Made by a program: the position numbers and the translations under genes
Assembly (NCBI GenBank): GCA_900553785.1
Contig: USES01000008.1
Span: 1-47,519, forward strand
Length of the DNA stretch: 47,519 nt
Reading direction: 5' to 3'
DNA from: an uncultured Clostridium sp.
GTDB taxonomy: Bacteria; Bacillota; Clostridia; TANB77; CAG-465
Shown here: in pieces, positions 1 through 8,221 of the stretch
How positions within the stretch are numbered: position 1 is the first letter of the stretch
How the letters are laid out: every line of letters begins with the position of its first letter
The notes under the pieces: generated by a model
Database searches by the model: none
What the model saw: the letters and a program-made list of their open reading frames with translations, nothing else
Told to the model about the DNA's origin: nothing

Positions 1-2
1 AT

Positions 3-53
3 GTGTCTGTGGATACAACGGTTATACCGTCAAGTATTGAGACAAGATATTAA
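3..53 (+). CDS. Possible 3' end of an upstream gene
   Basis: Frame 3 is open from the window edge for 16 codons and stops with TAA just before a strong hairpin at 58-93. That is where the end of a terminated gene would be expected. The residues visible (ending IPSSIETRY) are too few to identify a family. The other two frames stop earlier or inside the hairpin. Low confidence. Confidence 0.25.
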   Translation: MSVDTTVIPSSIETRY

Positions 54-57
54 ATTT

Positions 58-97
58 AAAAGGTTAAGTTACAGCAATATGTAACTTAACCTTAATT
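58..97 (+). terminator. Rho-independent terminator
   Basis: A 12-bp stem (AGGTTAAGTTAC at 61-72 pairing with 81-92), an 8-nt loop and an AT-rich tail ending TTATTTT. It would end the transcript that enters from the left, before spoIIE. Confidence 0.7.
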
Positions 98-177
98 ATA
101 TGCTTATTTTACTTGATTTTTCCTTATTATTGTAATAGAATATACAAAAGTAAAAAAATATTACACAAGTTTCAAAT

Positions 178-211
178 TGTGACAAAATATATGAAATAAA
201 TGAAGTATAAT
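178..211 (+). promoter_or_regulatory. spoIIE promoter with wide -35/-10 spacing
   Basis: TATAAT lies at 206-211. No -35 match sits 17 bp upstream, but TGTGACA at 178-184 lies 21 bp upstream. A 21-22 bp spacing is the known arrangement of the Spo0A-activated spoIIE and spoIIG promoters of Bacillus subtilis. The reverse strand here reads TTGTCACA, a 6/8 match to the 0A box TTGTCGAA. Regulation by Spo0A is inferred. Confidence 0.5.
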
Positions 212-244
212 ACAAGCTATAAATGAAGTAGAGGTGTAGAAATT

Positions 245-2596
245 ATGGTCTTAGAGAGAAATAATATTGCTGAGGAAAGGGTTAATATTAGACCAACTAG
301 GTTTACAAAACTAATAAAGTTTTTTAAGTCTGTTTTTAATTCGGTAAGTTTGCCATATATTATATTATTATTGTTAACATGTAATATAACAGTTTTTTAT
401 GACAAACCTTTTGCATATGTTATGCTTGCAGTTGCAAGTTTATTTAATATTCCGTTATTGGTACCTTTAATAGCTACGATGGTAGGGTTTATAATTTTTA
501 GAGAGCCAACGTTAATGTATACTAATTATTTAGTAGTATATTTTATATATTTAATATCTACAGTATTAGTTAACATAGATGGATTGCCTAAGAAGCATTC
601 TACACTTATACGTTTAGCAGTATCATATATAGTATCTGTTATATGTATAGGCATATTTAAAGGGTTTAATGTAATTTATGTGTTGCATTCGTTCATAACG
701 CTGTTTACAATTACAGCTATGTATCCAATATTTACAAATGGAAATTCAATGCTATTTAATATACGAAAAACAATAATATTTTCTAAAGAAGAAATAATAT
801 GTTTTGGAGTGGTTATAGCAACAGTTTTGACAGTTTTTTCAAGTGTATCTATTTTAAATTTTTCTGTGTCAAACGTGCTTCTTATGGTTTTAATTATTGT
901 TATAGCATGGAAAAACGACTGGGTTGTTGGAACATCAGCAGGAGTTGTTATAGGGTTGGTGTATAGCATTATAACAGGTCAATCTACTTTGGTTATAACG
1001 GCGTGTGGATTTTCAGGTTTAGTTGCAGGTTCATTAAGTAGGTATGGTAAAATTCCTGTAGTAATAGCGTTTGCCGTAGGAAATATGGCGTTATCTTATC
1101 TTTATACTAAGGATATTATGCTTTGGACAAAACTTGCTGAAATTTTAGTTGCATCTGGTGTAATTATATCTTTACCAAAAAAAGTAATTGTAAAATTTGA
1201 GTCAATCTTTAATGTCGGTAATGCATTACCTGTAGGTTATGAAAATCAACTGGGACCTGCAAGTGAGCTTAAATCTAAAGTTGGAGCAATAGGCGAAGTT
1301 TTTGATAATCTTGCACATATTACAACTCCAGTTAGTGAAGAAACCATGGAAGAAACGGCAAATGTCATAGAAAAATATTTGCGTGATTATAAGAAAAATG
1401 AATGCTTAAGTTGTAAAAATAGATTTGAATGTTTAAATGATGAAGAAATAAAAGTTGCATCTATTCATATAGCGCGAAGACTTGAAGAAAATAAGTGCAT
1501 TACTCGTGAAATGTTGCCTTTAGATTGCAATATGGTTGATGATATAATAAACGATATAATAGAGATATACAATAATATGAAACTTATGAGAATAATTAGA
1601 CTAAAAGAAAATGAAATGAACTATAAATTGGCAGAAGAATATAGTGTTGTATCTAAACTATTAAAAAAGGTAGCAGGTCAAAAACAGCCAAAATTAAGCG
1701 ATACTACAAATCAAAGACAAAGAAGAATAAGAGAGGAATTAAGATTTTTAGGGTATGTCGTTTATGAAGACTCATTTTATGAAGATGAAAGAGATATGTC
1801 TTATGAGTTTATAACAGATATATTAGTAGATATAGAAAAGGCTAAAACTGAGATTCAAAGAGCGGTAAGTAGTGTAGTTGGAATTAAGATGTCAATAAAG
1901 TTAATCTTAAATAGTAGTAAGACTGAAAAATCTAGGATAAAGCTTGTGCCAAGCAGTAAATATATATTGAATGCAGTTGTAAAGCAAATAAAAAAAATAG
2001 ATAGTAATGTTAATGGCGATTCATATATTGTTACTGAACTTAAAGACAATAATAAAATAATAGCAATAAGTGATGGAATGGGGTCTGGAGAAAAATCCAA
2101 AGAAGCAAGTCTTGCAGTTATTAATATGTTGGAAAGTTTAGTTAAAACAGGTATAAATCAACCGGACATTTTAAATATAACAAATAGAGTATTGAGGACA
2201 AGAGAAGGCGGTACAATGCTTGCAACATTAGATATGTGTTTACTTAATGAGAAGAAAAACGCTATGGAATTTGTTAAACTTGGAGCAGCACCTTCGTTTG
2301 TTATCTCTGACGGAATTACAAAGAAGATAGAAGCTAGCGGAGATTCTATAGGAACTATTAAAGATGCAGTGTATTCAGAATATAGTAGTGAAATTAAAAG
2401 AAACACATATGTTGTTATGATGTCAGATGGAGCAGTTAGTGACATAAATGAAAAAAAGCTTCAAAATATAGTAAATAACTTGGGAGATAATCTTAATGAA
2501 ACTAAACTTATGGAAGAGTTGATGAACAGTATTATGAACAATCAAAGTAAGTTAGTATTAGATGATATTACTATTATTACAGCAAAAATATCTTAA
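245..2596 (+). CDS. spoIIE: Stage II sporulation protein E (SpoIIE), PP2C phosphatase
   Basis: Membrane serine phosphatase that dephosphorylates the anti-anti-sigma factor SpoIIAA, releasing sigma-F in the forespore, and helps place the polar septum through FtsZ. The 783 residues follow the family plan. Multiple hydrophobic segments occupy about residues 30-310. A central region carries a cysteine cluster (ECLSCKNRFEC, about 383-393). A C-terminal PP2C domain shows GD at 591-592, SDGMGSG at 609-615, MSDGA near 726-730 and LDDIT near 772-776. These acidic residues are the expected metal ligands. Length is close to the B. subtilis protein (about 827). The ATG at 245 has a GAGGTG ribosome site 8 nt upstream. 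It is monocistronic, with terminators on both sides. Confidence 0.95.
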   Translation: MVLERNNIAEERVNIRPTRFTKLIKFFKSVFNSVSLPYIILLLLTCNITVFYDKPFAYVMLAVASLFNIPLLVPLIATMVGFIIFREPTLMYTNYLVVYFIYLISTVLVNIDGLPKKHSTLIRLAVSYIVSVICIGIFKGFNVIYVLHSFITLFTITAMYPIFTNGNSMLFNIRKTIIFSKEEIICFGVVIATVLTVFSSVSILNFSVSNVLLMVLIIVIAWKNDWVVGTSAGVVIGLVYSIITGQSTLVITACGFSGLVAGSLSRYGKIPVVIAFAVGNMALSYLYTKDIMLWTKLAEILVASGVIISLPKKVIVKFESIFNVGNALPVGYENQLGPASELKSKVGAIGEVFDNLAHITTPVSEETMEETANVIEKYLRDYKKNECLSCKNRFECLNDEEIKVASIHIARRLEENKCITREMLPLDCNMVDDIINDIIEIYNNMKLMRIIRLKENEMNYKLAEEYSVVSKLLKKVAGQKQPKLSDTTNQRQRRIREELRFLGYVVYEDSFYEDERDMSYEFITDILVDIEKAKTEIQRAVSSVVGIKMSIKLILNSSKTEKSRIKLVPSSKYILNAVVKQIKKIDSNVNGDSYIVTELKDNNKIIAISDGMGSGEKSKEASLAVINMLESLVKTGINQPDILNITNRVLRTREGGTMLATLDMCLLNEKKNAMEFVKLGAAPSFVISDGITKKIEASGDSIGTIKDAVYSEYSSEIKRNTYVVMMSDGAVSDINEKKLQNIVNNLGDNLNETKLMEELMNSIMNNQSKLVLDDITIITAKIS

Positions 2597-2626
2597 AAAT
2601 AGAGGAGTTGTCGACTCCTCTATTTT
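2596..2626. terminator. Bidirectional terminator between spoIIE and the Xre regulator
   Basis: A 13-bp stem (2596-2608 with 2614-2626), AAAATAGAGGAGT and its complement, loop of 5. The A-run and T-run flanks let it work on both strands. The stop codons of the two convergent genes lie inside it. Confidence 0.85.
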
Positions 2627-2940
2627 ACAGCGTTAGCTATATCTCTAATAACTTTAAAAGCAATGTCTATATCTTCATAACTGTGATTAGCCAGCAAGTG
2701 TTTAGCCTTGTTATTTGGAGATTCTCCAAATAGTATGTAGTCCGCAGATACACCAGAAACTTTGCAAATTTCTACTACTTTTTCTACTGTTAGTCCTCTT
2801 TGACCATTTTCAACAGTTCCTAAATATTGACTCTTCATATTGATAAGAGAAGCGAATTGCTTTTTAGTCATATGCATATTCTTTTCTCTAATTTCTTTGA
2901 CTCTAACGCCTATTTGTTTCTTTAAATTTTCTTTACTCAT
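2620..2940 (-). CDS. Xre-family helix-turn-helix regulator
   Basis: A 106-residue cytoplasmic DNA-binding protein. The N-terminal half is an HTH_3 (Cro/CI) domain, with KEIREKNMHMTKKQFASLIN followed by a YLGTVENGQRGLT recognition region. The C-terminal half contains SGVSADYILFGESP, the usual end of SinR/Xre-type domains, then a short helical tail. I chose the ATG at 2940. A GTG 9 nt further upstream lies inside the ribosome site AAGAGGTG and cannot be the start. It is convergent with spoIIE and divergent from the Spo0A-like regulator. The target is unknown; autoregulation or control of the neighbouring signalling genes is inference only. Confidence 0.85.
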   Translation of the reverse strand: MSKENLKKQIGVRVKEIREKNMHMTKKQFASLINMKSQYLGTVENGQRGLTVEKVVEICKVSGVSADYILFGESPNNKAKHLLANHSYEDIDIAFKVIRDIANAVK

Positions 2941-3064
2941 ATGATTCACCTCTTAAAGTATATTTTAATACACTAATTGTTTAAAAATTTGTCTGACAAG
3001 AGTGTAATAAAATGTAGAAATATGACGTTTCGTATGGTATCATAATTTATATGGTGGTGATATC

Positions 3065-3871
3065 ATGGAAAAGAAAGCTATGTCTATTTTACTTATAGAA
3101 GATGATGAATTGGAATGTGAAAAGTTCAAATCATATACTGAAACGATAGAAAATGCAAAAGTAGTAGCAGTTACAAATTCTAGCGACAAAGGTATAGAAC
3201 TATTTAAGAGATTTATGCCAGAAGCCGTGGTATTAGACATTGAACTTCACAAAGGTCAAGGCTCAGGATTAGAGTTTTTAGAAAAGATAAAAGAATGTAT
3301 AACTAATTTTAAACCAATAATAGTTGTAACAACAAATGCTTCATCTTCACTTTTATATAATGAATTGCATGATGAAGGTGCAGATTTAATATTTTACAAA
3401 CATCAATCAGATTATTCACCTAAGATAGTTGTTTCTGCATTGTTGTCATTAAGAAAAACATTGTATAAATTTGGCTCTAATCGAACTGATGTAGAAGATA
3501 GTATTCATATAGAATCTGAGGCGGAACGTTCTGATAGGATTTCTGATATGATAAATTCGGAATTAGATTTAATAGGTATAAGTCCACATTTAAAAGGAAG
3601 AGATTACATACACGATGCAATATTGTACTTAATTGAATGTAAAAATACAGGAGATAGTGAATCTGTATTTAATCACTTGGCTAATTTATATAAAAAGACA
3701 GCAAGTAGTATTGGTAGAGTAATGCAAACATCAATAAATCGCACATGGATGACATCTTCTCCTGAAGATTTAGAGCTACATTATACAGCCAAAGTAAACT
3801 TTCAAACAGGTGTACCAACACCTACTGAATTTATATATTACTATGCAAAGAAAATACAAAAAAACATATAA
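3065..3871 (+). CDS. Spo0A-like response regulator
   Basis: Two-domain response regulator of 268 residues. The receiver domain (about 5-125) has the acidic pocket EDD at 12-14, phospho-acceptor D58 in VVLDIEL, TT at 89-90 and K112. Residues about 160-268 resemble the Spo0A C-terminal DNA-binding domain: LIGISPHLKGRDYIHDAI, KTASSIGRVMQTSINRTW and a C-terminal PTPTEFIYYYAKKI, matching in order the Spo0A pattern of IGVPAHIKG, SRVERAIRHAIE and PTNSEFI. The recognition-helix region is diverged, so this looks like a paralogue with different DNA targets rather than the master regulator, though that is not proven. A GGTGG ribosome site precedes the ATG. The AgrC-like kinase encoded 245 nt downstream is its probable partner. 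Confidence 0.8.
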   Translation: MEKKAMSILLIEDDELECEKFKSYTETIENAKVVAVTNSSDKGIELFKRFMPEAVVLDIELHKGQGSGLEFLEKIKECITNFKPIIVVTTNASSSLLYNELHDEGADLIFYKHQSDYSPKIVVSALLSLRKTLYKFGSNRTDVEDSIHIESEAERSDRISDMINSELDLIGISPHLKGRDYIHDAILYLIECKNTGDSESVFNHLANLYKKTASSIGRVMQTSINRTWMTSSPEDLELHYTAKVNFQTGVPTPTEFIYYYAKKIQKNI

Positions 3872-3913
3872 TTAACTATACTTACACTAATGTGTAGATA
3901 ACTACATCCCAAA

Positions 3914-3947
3914 ACCACCCAGGTATACAGTACCTGGGTGGTATTCT
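3914..3947 (+). terminator. Rho-independent terminator after the Spo0A-like gene
   Basis: A perfect 12-bp GC-rich stem (ACCACCCAGGTA at 3914-3925 with 3931-3942), 5-nt loop, then ATTCTTT. Confidence 0.85.
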
Positions 3948-3981
3948 TTATCTGTAAGTTACAGGTAAAGGGGGGAGTTAT

Positions 3982-4029
3982 ATGACAGTTTGGGAGTTTG
4001 TAGTTAAGTTTTTTAATTACTGGAGATAA
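3982..4029 (+). CDS. 15-residue peptide ORF between the regulator and sensor kinase
   Basis: ATG with a very strong ribosome site (GGGGGAG, 5-nt spacing) opens a 15-codon ORF, MTVWEFVVKFFNYWR, ending in TAA. The peptide is hydrophobic and aromatic-rich and could form a short amphipathic helix. It lies between two terminator hairpins (3914-3942 and 4052-4090), immediately upstream of an AgrC-like receptor kinase. No AgrB-like processing protease and no cysteine for a thiolactone are present, so it is not a standard AgrD. It could be an unprocessed signal peptide, a leader peptide or chance. I see no clear promoter of its own. Function unproven. Confidence 0.4.
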   Translation: MTVWEFVVKFFNYWR

Positions 4030-4051
4030 TTTATAGTTATAGTAAAAAACA

Positions 4052-4095
4052 AATAAATAGTTGAGTGGGAAAACCATTTGACTATTTATTATTTT
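4052..4095 (+). terminator. Terminator-like long hairpin
   Basis: A 17-bp stem with three G-T wobbles (4052-4068 with 4074-4090), loop GAAAA, followed by ATTTT. It closes the small peptide unit. Its downstream arm overlaps the -35 element of the kinase promoter. Confidence 0.7.
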
Positions 4096-4107
4096 ATGTA
4101 GTATAAT
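4078..4107 (+). promoter_or_regulatory. Sigma-A promoter of the sensor kinase
   Basis: TTGACT at 4078-4083, an 18-bp spacer and a perfect TATAAT at 4102-4107. The predicted start of transcription (about 4113-4116) coincides with the GTG start codon at 4116, which implies a leaderless mRNA. Confidence 0.65.
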
Positions 4108-4115
4108 ACCGTTCG

Positions 4116-5600
4116 GTGATAGTTGTGTTAGTATCAAGTTATGTGAGTACATTTGTTGTTACAATAATGATGATTCTAGTTACGGATATGATATACTTTA
4201 AAATAATAAATCATAATAAACCGAACATGACATCCATAATAATATTGATTGTTTCTGGAATTGTAAATGCTTTTTTGTATATTATTGGAAACGAAGTGAT
4301 GTCTAAGCTGTTATCATTCATAGTTATTAATATAATTAATGGAGTTGTACTTTTTGTAAGAAATGATAGAAAAGATATATCATTTATACTGACATATATT
4401 CTTGCTTTTATAATATCTTATGTACTTTATGTTGTGACTTTGATAGTAACTGGTGTTATATTCGGAATAATTTGTCCTGAAATAGAAACTTCAAATGTAT
4501 TTTGTTTACTTTTAATAGTAGTTGTGTATACTCTATTATTTATTTGTTTTAATAGATTTAAAAGAATTAAAAATGGTTTTAACTTCTTGAACAAAATAAA
4601 TGTGAATATTACAGTATTTGTTCTGCTATTTTGTGGAGTGATAGTTACAATATTGGCGATAATTCCTAAGGATGTAAACTATAAATCACAAGAACTAGTG
4701 TTGATAGGTACAATGCTAATTTCAGTTTCTCTTTTTATAATCATTAAAAAACAAATCACTAAACATTATAAGAACAATATGAGAGACAGAACTATAGCTG
4801 TACAAAAGGAAGAAATAGACGCTAATGAGAAAACAATAGAAGAACTAAAAGCGCAAAACTTAGAACTTGCTAAAACAATACATAAATATAATCATAAACT
4901 ATCTTCACTAGAAAATAGTATTAGAAAAGTGGCAGATAGTAGTAACGTTGAATTTGCAAGTGAACTATCTATTGTATTAGAACAAACAAGAAAGGTTGAA
5001 AATCAATTGGCTGATGAAACAAAATCTGATGTGAAACTTCCAACTACAAATGTGGTATCTGTGGATAACATGTTGGATTATATGAAAACTGAAGCAATTA
5101 AAAGTGGAATAGATTTTGTATTTAAAATAAACGATAGCATAAAACCGTTACTTGAAAAATATATAACTGAAGATAAGTTTGAAACTTTGTTAGGCGACCA
5201 TATAAAAGATGCAATTATTGCAATAAATTCTAAAGGTGACGGATATAAAAGTATACTTGTGTTAGTTGGTATAGTTGATGGCGCATATGAACTTTCTATT
5301 TATGATACTGGTATAGAGTTTGATATATCCACATTATTAAAATTAGGGACTGAACCTATTACTACACATAAAGGTGAAGGCGGAAGTGGCTTAGGTTTTA
5401 TGACTACATTTGAAACAATGAAATCTAGTGGCGCAAGTTTGGTTATAGAGGAGTACGATACGTCGGTAACTAACTATACTAAATCAGTTACGATTAGATT
5501 CGATGGCAAATGTGAGTATAGAATTTATTCATATAGGGCTAAAAGTATTAAAGAAGCAAGTTCAAATAGAAAGATAATTATAAAAAGTATACAAGGTTAG
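4116..5600 (+). CDS. AgrC-like GHKL sensor histidine kinase
   Basis: Membrane sensor of 494 residues. Six or seven hydrophobic segments span about residues 1-215. A charged coiled-coil linker follows (about 220-255), then the DHp-type box IHKYNHKLSSLE with the likely phospho-acceptor H260, and a GHKL ATPase domain with YDTGIEF (G1 box) and GEGGSGLGF (G2 box). The N-box reads GDHIKDAI, with Asp (about 365) where the Mg-binding Asn is usual. The start is uncertain: GTG 4116 has no ribosome site, but the promoter just upstream fits a leaderless message, and in-frame GTGs at 4125 and 4143 are alternatives. Likely phosphorylates the adjacent Spo0A-like regulator; the ligand could be a peptide. Confidence 0.8.
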   Translation: MIVVLVSSYVSTFVVTIMMILVTDMIYFKIINHNKPNMTSIIILIVSGIVNAFLYIIGNEVMSKLLSFIVINIINGVVLFVRNDRKDISFILTYILAFIISYVLYVVTLIVTGVIFGIICPEIETSNVFCLLLIVVVYTLLFICFNRFKRIKNGFNFLNKINVNITVFVLLFCGVIVTILAIIPKDVNYKSQELVLIGTMLISVSLFIIIKKQITKHYKNNMRDRTIAVQKEEIDANEKTIEELKAQNLELAKTIHKYNHKLSSLENSIRKVADSSNVEFASELSIVLEQTRKVENQLADETKSDVKLPTTNVVSVDNMLDYMKTEAIKSGIDFVFKINDSIKPLLEKYITEDKFETLLGDHIKDAIIAINSKGDGYKSILVLVGIVDGAYELSIYDTGIEFDISTLLKLGTEPITTHKGEGGSGLGFMTTFETMKSSGASLVIEEYDTSVTNYTKSVTIRFDGKCEYRIYSYRAKSIKEASSNRKIIIKSIQG

Positions 5601-5620
5601 GGAAAAGTCCCTAACCTTTT
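5593..5620. terminator. Bidirectional terminator
   Basis: An 11-bp stem (AAGGTTAGGGA at 5593-5603 with 5608-5618), loop AAAG, T-run. It is shared by the convergent kinase and carboxypeptidase genes, whose stop codons fall in its arms. Confidence 0.85.
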
Positions 5621-6876
5621 GCATAAACTAACAAGTATGTGTTAAATACATGTCTTAGATAATCCATTAAACTAGAGCGAGATATGTCATTTGTTACAAT
5701 AGCATTTACTCGTGTATTTTCACTTCCATCAGAGTTTTTAAATATAACAGTTCCAACTGTATCTCCATTTTTAAGAGGGGCTCTTAGAGATTCATTTAAA
5801 ATTAGTTCTTGTGTTAAATCTGAACTGGTTCCTTTTTCTAACATTTGAGTAACTTCTTTTTCATAGTATATATTTACATTTTCTGTTACATGTTTTTCTA
5901 GTTGTATGCTTTGTATCATATCATGAGCTTTGGCATATGTTTTTGTTTGAAAATTACTAAATCCATAGTTTAGCATTTGAGTTATTTCGTTATTACGTAT
6001 TTCACTACTAGGAGCTTTTAAAACTACAGCAATGAGTGACATATTATTTTTTGTTGCTGTGGCTGTTAGATTAAAACCTGCAGCAGAAGTAGAGCCAGTT
6101 TTCAAACCTGTTATTCCAGAATAACTTTTTAGTAACTTATTGGTGTTAGAAAGCGTAAATGTACCACCACGTATACTATCCATCCAAATTGATGTGTATT
6201 TTAGAATATTAGGATGTTTTGTTACAAGTTCTCTAGACATTATTGCAATATCTTTTGCTGATGAATAGTGATTTTCTTCATCTATCCCATGTGCGTTCAT
6301 AAAATGAGTATTTTCCATTCCAAGAGATGCTGCTTTTTCATTCATTAGATTTACGAAATTCTCTTCACTTCCGCCAATGAGTTCTGCCATGGCTGTACTT
6401 ACATCATTAGCAGATACAATACAGATACATTTAATAGCTTCTTCTATTGTTAATTGTTCTCCTTCTTTAAACCATATTTGCGAACCACCCATTTTTGATG
6501 CATACGCTGAACAGGTAACTTTATCTGTTAGTGCCAGTTTACCATTATCTATAGCTTCCATTATTAGTAGAAGTGTCATGACTTTTGTAACTGACGCTGG
6601 AAGAAGACGTTCGTTTTCGTTATTTGCATATATTATATTACCAGTTGATTGTTCCATTAGTATTTGAGCTCCAGATGCAAAATTAAATGAAGGAGGAGCA
6701 ACTGTTTGAACGGATGATTCTGATGTAATATATGAAGATGTATTATTGGAATTTTCAACAACAGCAAATGTTGGCAGTGTAGCGGCTATTATAGTGTGAA
6801 ATCCACTAATAATAACGAAAGATGTAATAAATATAACAGCAAATATTTTGTTTATAAGCTTAGTGCATTTACGCAT
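5611..6876 (-). CDS. D-alanyl-D-alanine carboxypeptidase (S11 family, DacF/PBP5-like)
   Basis: Exported low-molecular-weight penicillin-binding protein that trims the terminal D-Ala from peptidoglycan stem peptides. A 421-residue reading has a signal peptide (KCTKLINK then a hydrophobic run to about residue 32). The three active-site motifs are in order: SVTK (95-98), SAN (155-157) and KTG (259-261). A PBP5-type C-terminal domain follows. The ATG at 6876 has TGGAGGT 7 nt upstream. A longer reading to 6966 adds 30 residues without a better ribosome site and would displace the signal peptide. Near spoIIE and the Spo0A-like gene, so a sporulation role like DacF is possible but not shown. Confidence 0.9.
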   Translation of the reverse strand: MRKCTKLINKIFAVIFITSFVIISGFHTIIAATLPTFAVVENSNNTSSYITSESSVQTVAPPSFNFASGAQILMEQSTGNIIYANNENERLLPASVTKVMTLLLIMEAIDNGKLALTDKVTCSAYASKMGGSQIWFKEGEQLTIEEAIKCICIVSANDVSTAMAELIGGSEENFVNLMNEKAASLGMENTHFMNAHGIDEENHYSSAKDIAIMSRELVTKHPNILKYTSIWMDSIRGGTFTLSNTNKLLKSYSGITGLKTGSTSAAGFNLTATATKNNMSLIAVVLKAPSSEIRNNEITQMLNYGFSNFQTKTYAKAHDMIQSIQLEKHVTENVNIYYEKEVTQMLEKGTSSDLTQELILNESLRAPLKNGDTVGTVIFKNSDGSENTRVNAIVTNDISRSSLMDYLRHVFNTYLLVYAKG

Positions 6877-7097
6877 AAATGGTACCTCCATAAGTTTATA
6901 TATTATAGTATATTTATAATATTCAAAATATATGTATAAAAGCAGTAAGCTTATAAAATAAAACAAATAAGGGAGAATGTTACAAAAATATTACATTTGT
7001 TTATCATTTTTATAAGGAATAGTAAAATGAACTGTTAAATCTTGATTTTATTTTTTATTTGATATATTATTTAGAAAATATTGTGGAGGTTTTACGT

Positions 7098-8198
7098 ATG
7101 ATAGGAATGAACCAAATAAAGAAAAGATTACTTTATGGAATTTTAATAGGTTTAAGTGTTGGTATTATAGGGATTGTTATTACAGTTATAATTACCAATA
7201 ACACTATAAAGAGCTATGAAAATGGAACTAATAAAAAGTTCCTTGAGAATTTTACGGGATTGGTTGCTACGTTTAATAGAGATGTTTTACAGGGTGAAAC
7301 AATAACATCAGATATGATAACAATGGTAAGAGTTCACGTAACAACAATACCAGCAGGAGCTGCTAGTGAAGGAAGTCTTGTAGGTAAAATTGCAAAGTAC
7401 AATATTCCTAAGAATGTTACAGTTGTAAATAGTATGGTAGCAGATTCAATACTTACACAAGATGTTAGAACTCAACAAATAACAGCTGTGTTGCTTCCAG
7501 CAAAACTTACAGTTGGAGAATATGTGGATATTAGATTACAAGTTCCAAGTGGAGTAGAATACATTGTATTGCCACAAAAACAAGTGCTAGATATTTCTGG
7601 AACTACTATTTGGATGAATTTGTCTGAAGATGAATTGCTACTTTTAAACAGTGCCATAGTTGACTCATACATGACACAAGGTTCTAAATTGTATGCAGTA
7701 GAGTATGCAGATCCAGATACACAAATTAGTACAGATGATGCGTCTGCAGAACAAGCTAGAAAATACATTGAAGATAAGATAAAACAAGAATTAACTAGCA
7801 AGTATTCAGAAGGTTCAACAACAACTACAACAACAAATGAAGCTGGTGAGACTGTAACAGAGACACAATTAGAACTATCTAAAATTCCAGAAACAGAATT
7901 AGTTAATTTAATTTCTACATATGCAATAGAATATAGATATTTTGTAGAAGCATACAACAAGATTGAATCTACATATCAACCAAATGCTACTGTAAGAGCA
8001 GCAATGCAAGCAAATAAATATGTTGTAGAACAAGCTAAAGAACGTTTAAGTGCTGAAGCAAGAACTGCAATGGAAGCAAGTCTTGAAGCATTTGAAAATA
8101 CTTATAGTGAAGAATATCAATCAATTATATCAGGAATTACAGGTTCAGTATCTACTCAACAAAGTCTAAGAAACCAAGTATTAAGTGATGAACAATAA
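7098..8198 (+). CDS. cpaB: CpaB-like SAF-domain protein of a Tad-like pilus
   Basis: First gene of the pilus operon, 366 residues. A short cytoplasmic start is followed by one membrane segment (about 11-35). An SAF/beta-clip domain (about 55-115) contains ATFNRDVLQGETIT and the AGAA...GSLVGKIAKYNI pattern seen in CpaB/RcpC, which supports pilus assembly at the cell envelope. The C-terminal half is charged and helical, with a Thr-rich linker (about 250-262). I chose the ATG at 7098 for its GGAGGT 7 nt upstream; an upstream in-frame start at 7059 has no ribosome site. The next gene follows after 23 nt. Confidence 0.75.
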   Translation: MIGMNQIKKRLLYGILIGLSVGIIGIVITVIITNNTIKSYENGTNKKFLENFTGLVATFNRDVLQGETITSDMITMVRVHVTTIPAGAASEGSLVGKIAKYNIPKNVTVVNSMVADSILTQDVRTQQITAVLLPAKLTVGEYVDIRLQVPSGVEYIVLPQKQVLDISGTTIWMNLSEDELLLLNSAIVDSYMTQGSKLYAVEYADPDTQISTDDASAEQARKYIEDKIKQELTSKYSEGSTTTTTTNEAGETVTETQLELSKIPETELVNLISTYAIEYRYFVEAYNKIESTYQPNATVRAAMQANKYVVEQAKERLSAEARTAMEASLEAFENTYSEEYQSIISGITGSVSTQQSLRNQVLSDEQ

Positions 8199-8221
8199 AA
8201 ATATCTAGTATAGGAGGAAAC

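Noticed and set aside
6977..7015. Small ORF MLQKYYICLSFL before the SAF gene
   Set aside because: Its ribosome-site-like GGGAG is too close to the ATG, and the frame is a short AT-rich chance run.
7472..7960. 162-codon open frame on the minus strand
   Set aside because: It is antisense to the SAF-domain gene, with a Val/Ser-rich composition typical of a mirror frame, and has no ribosome site.
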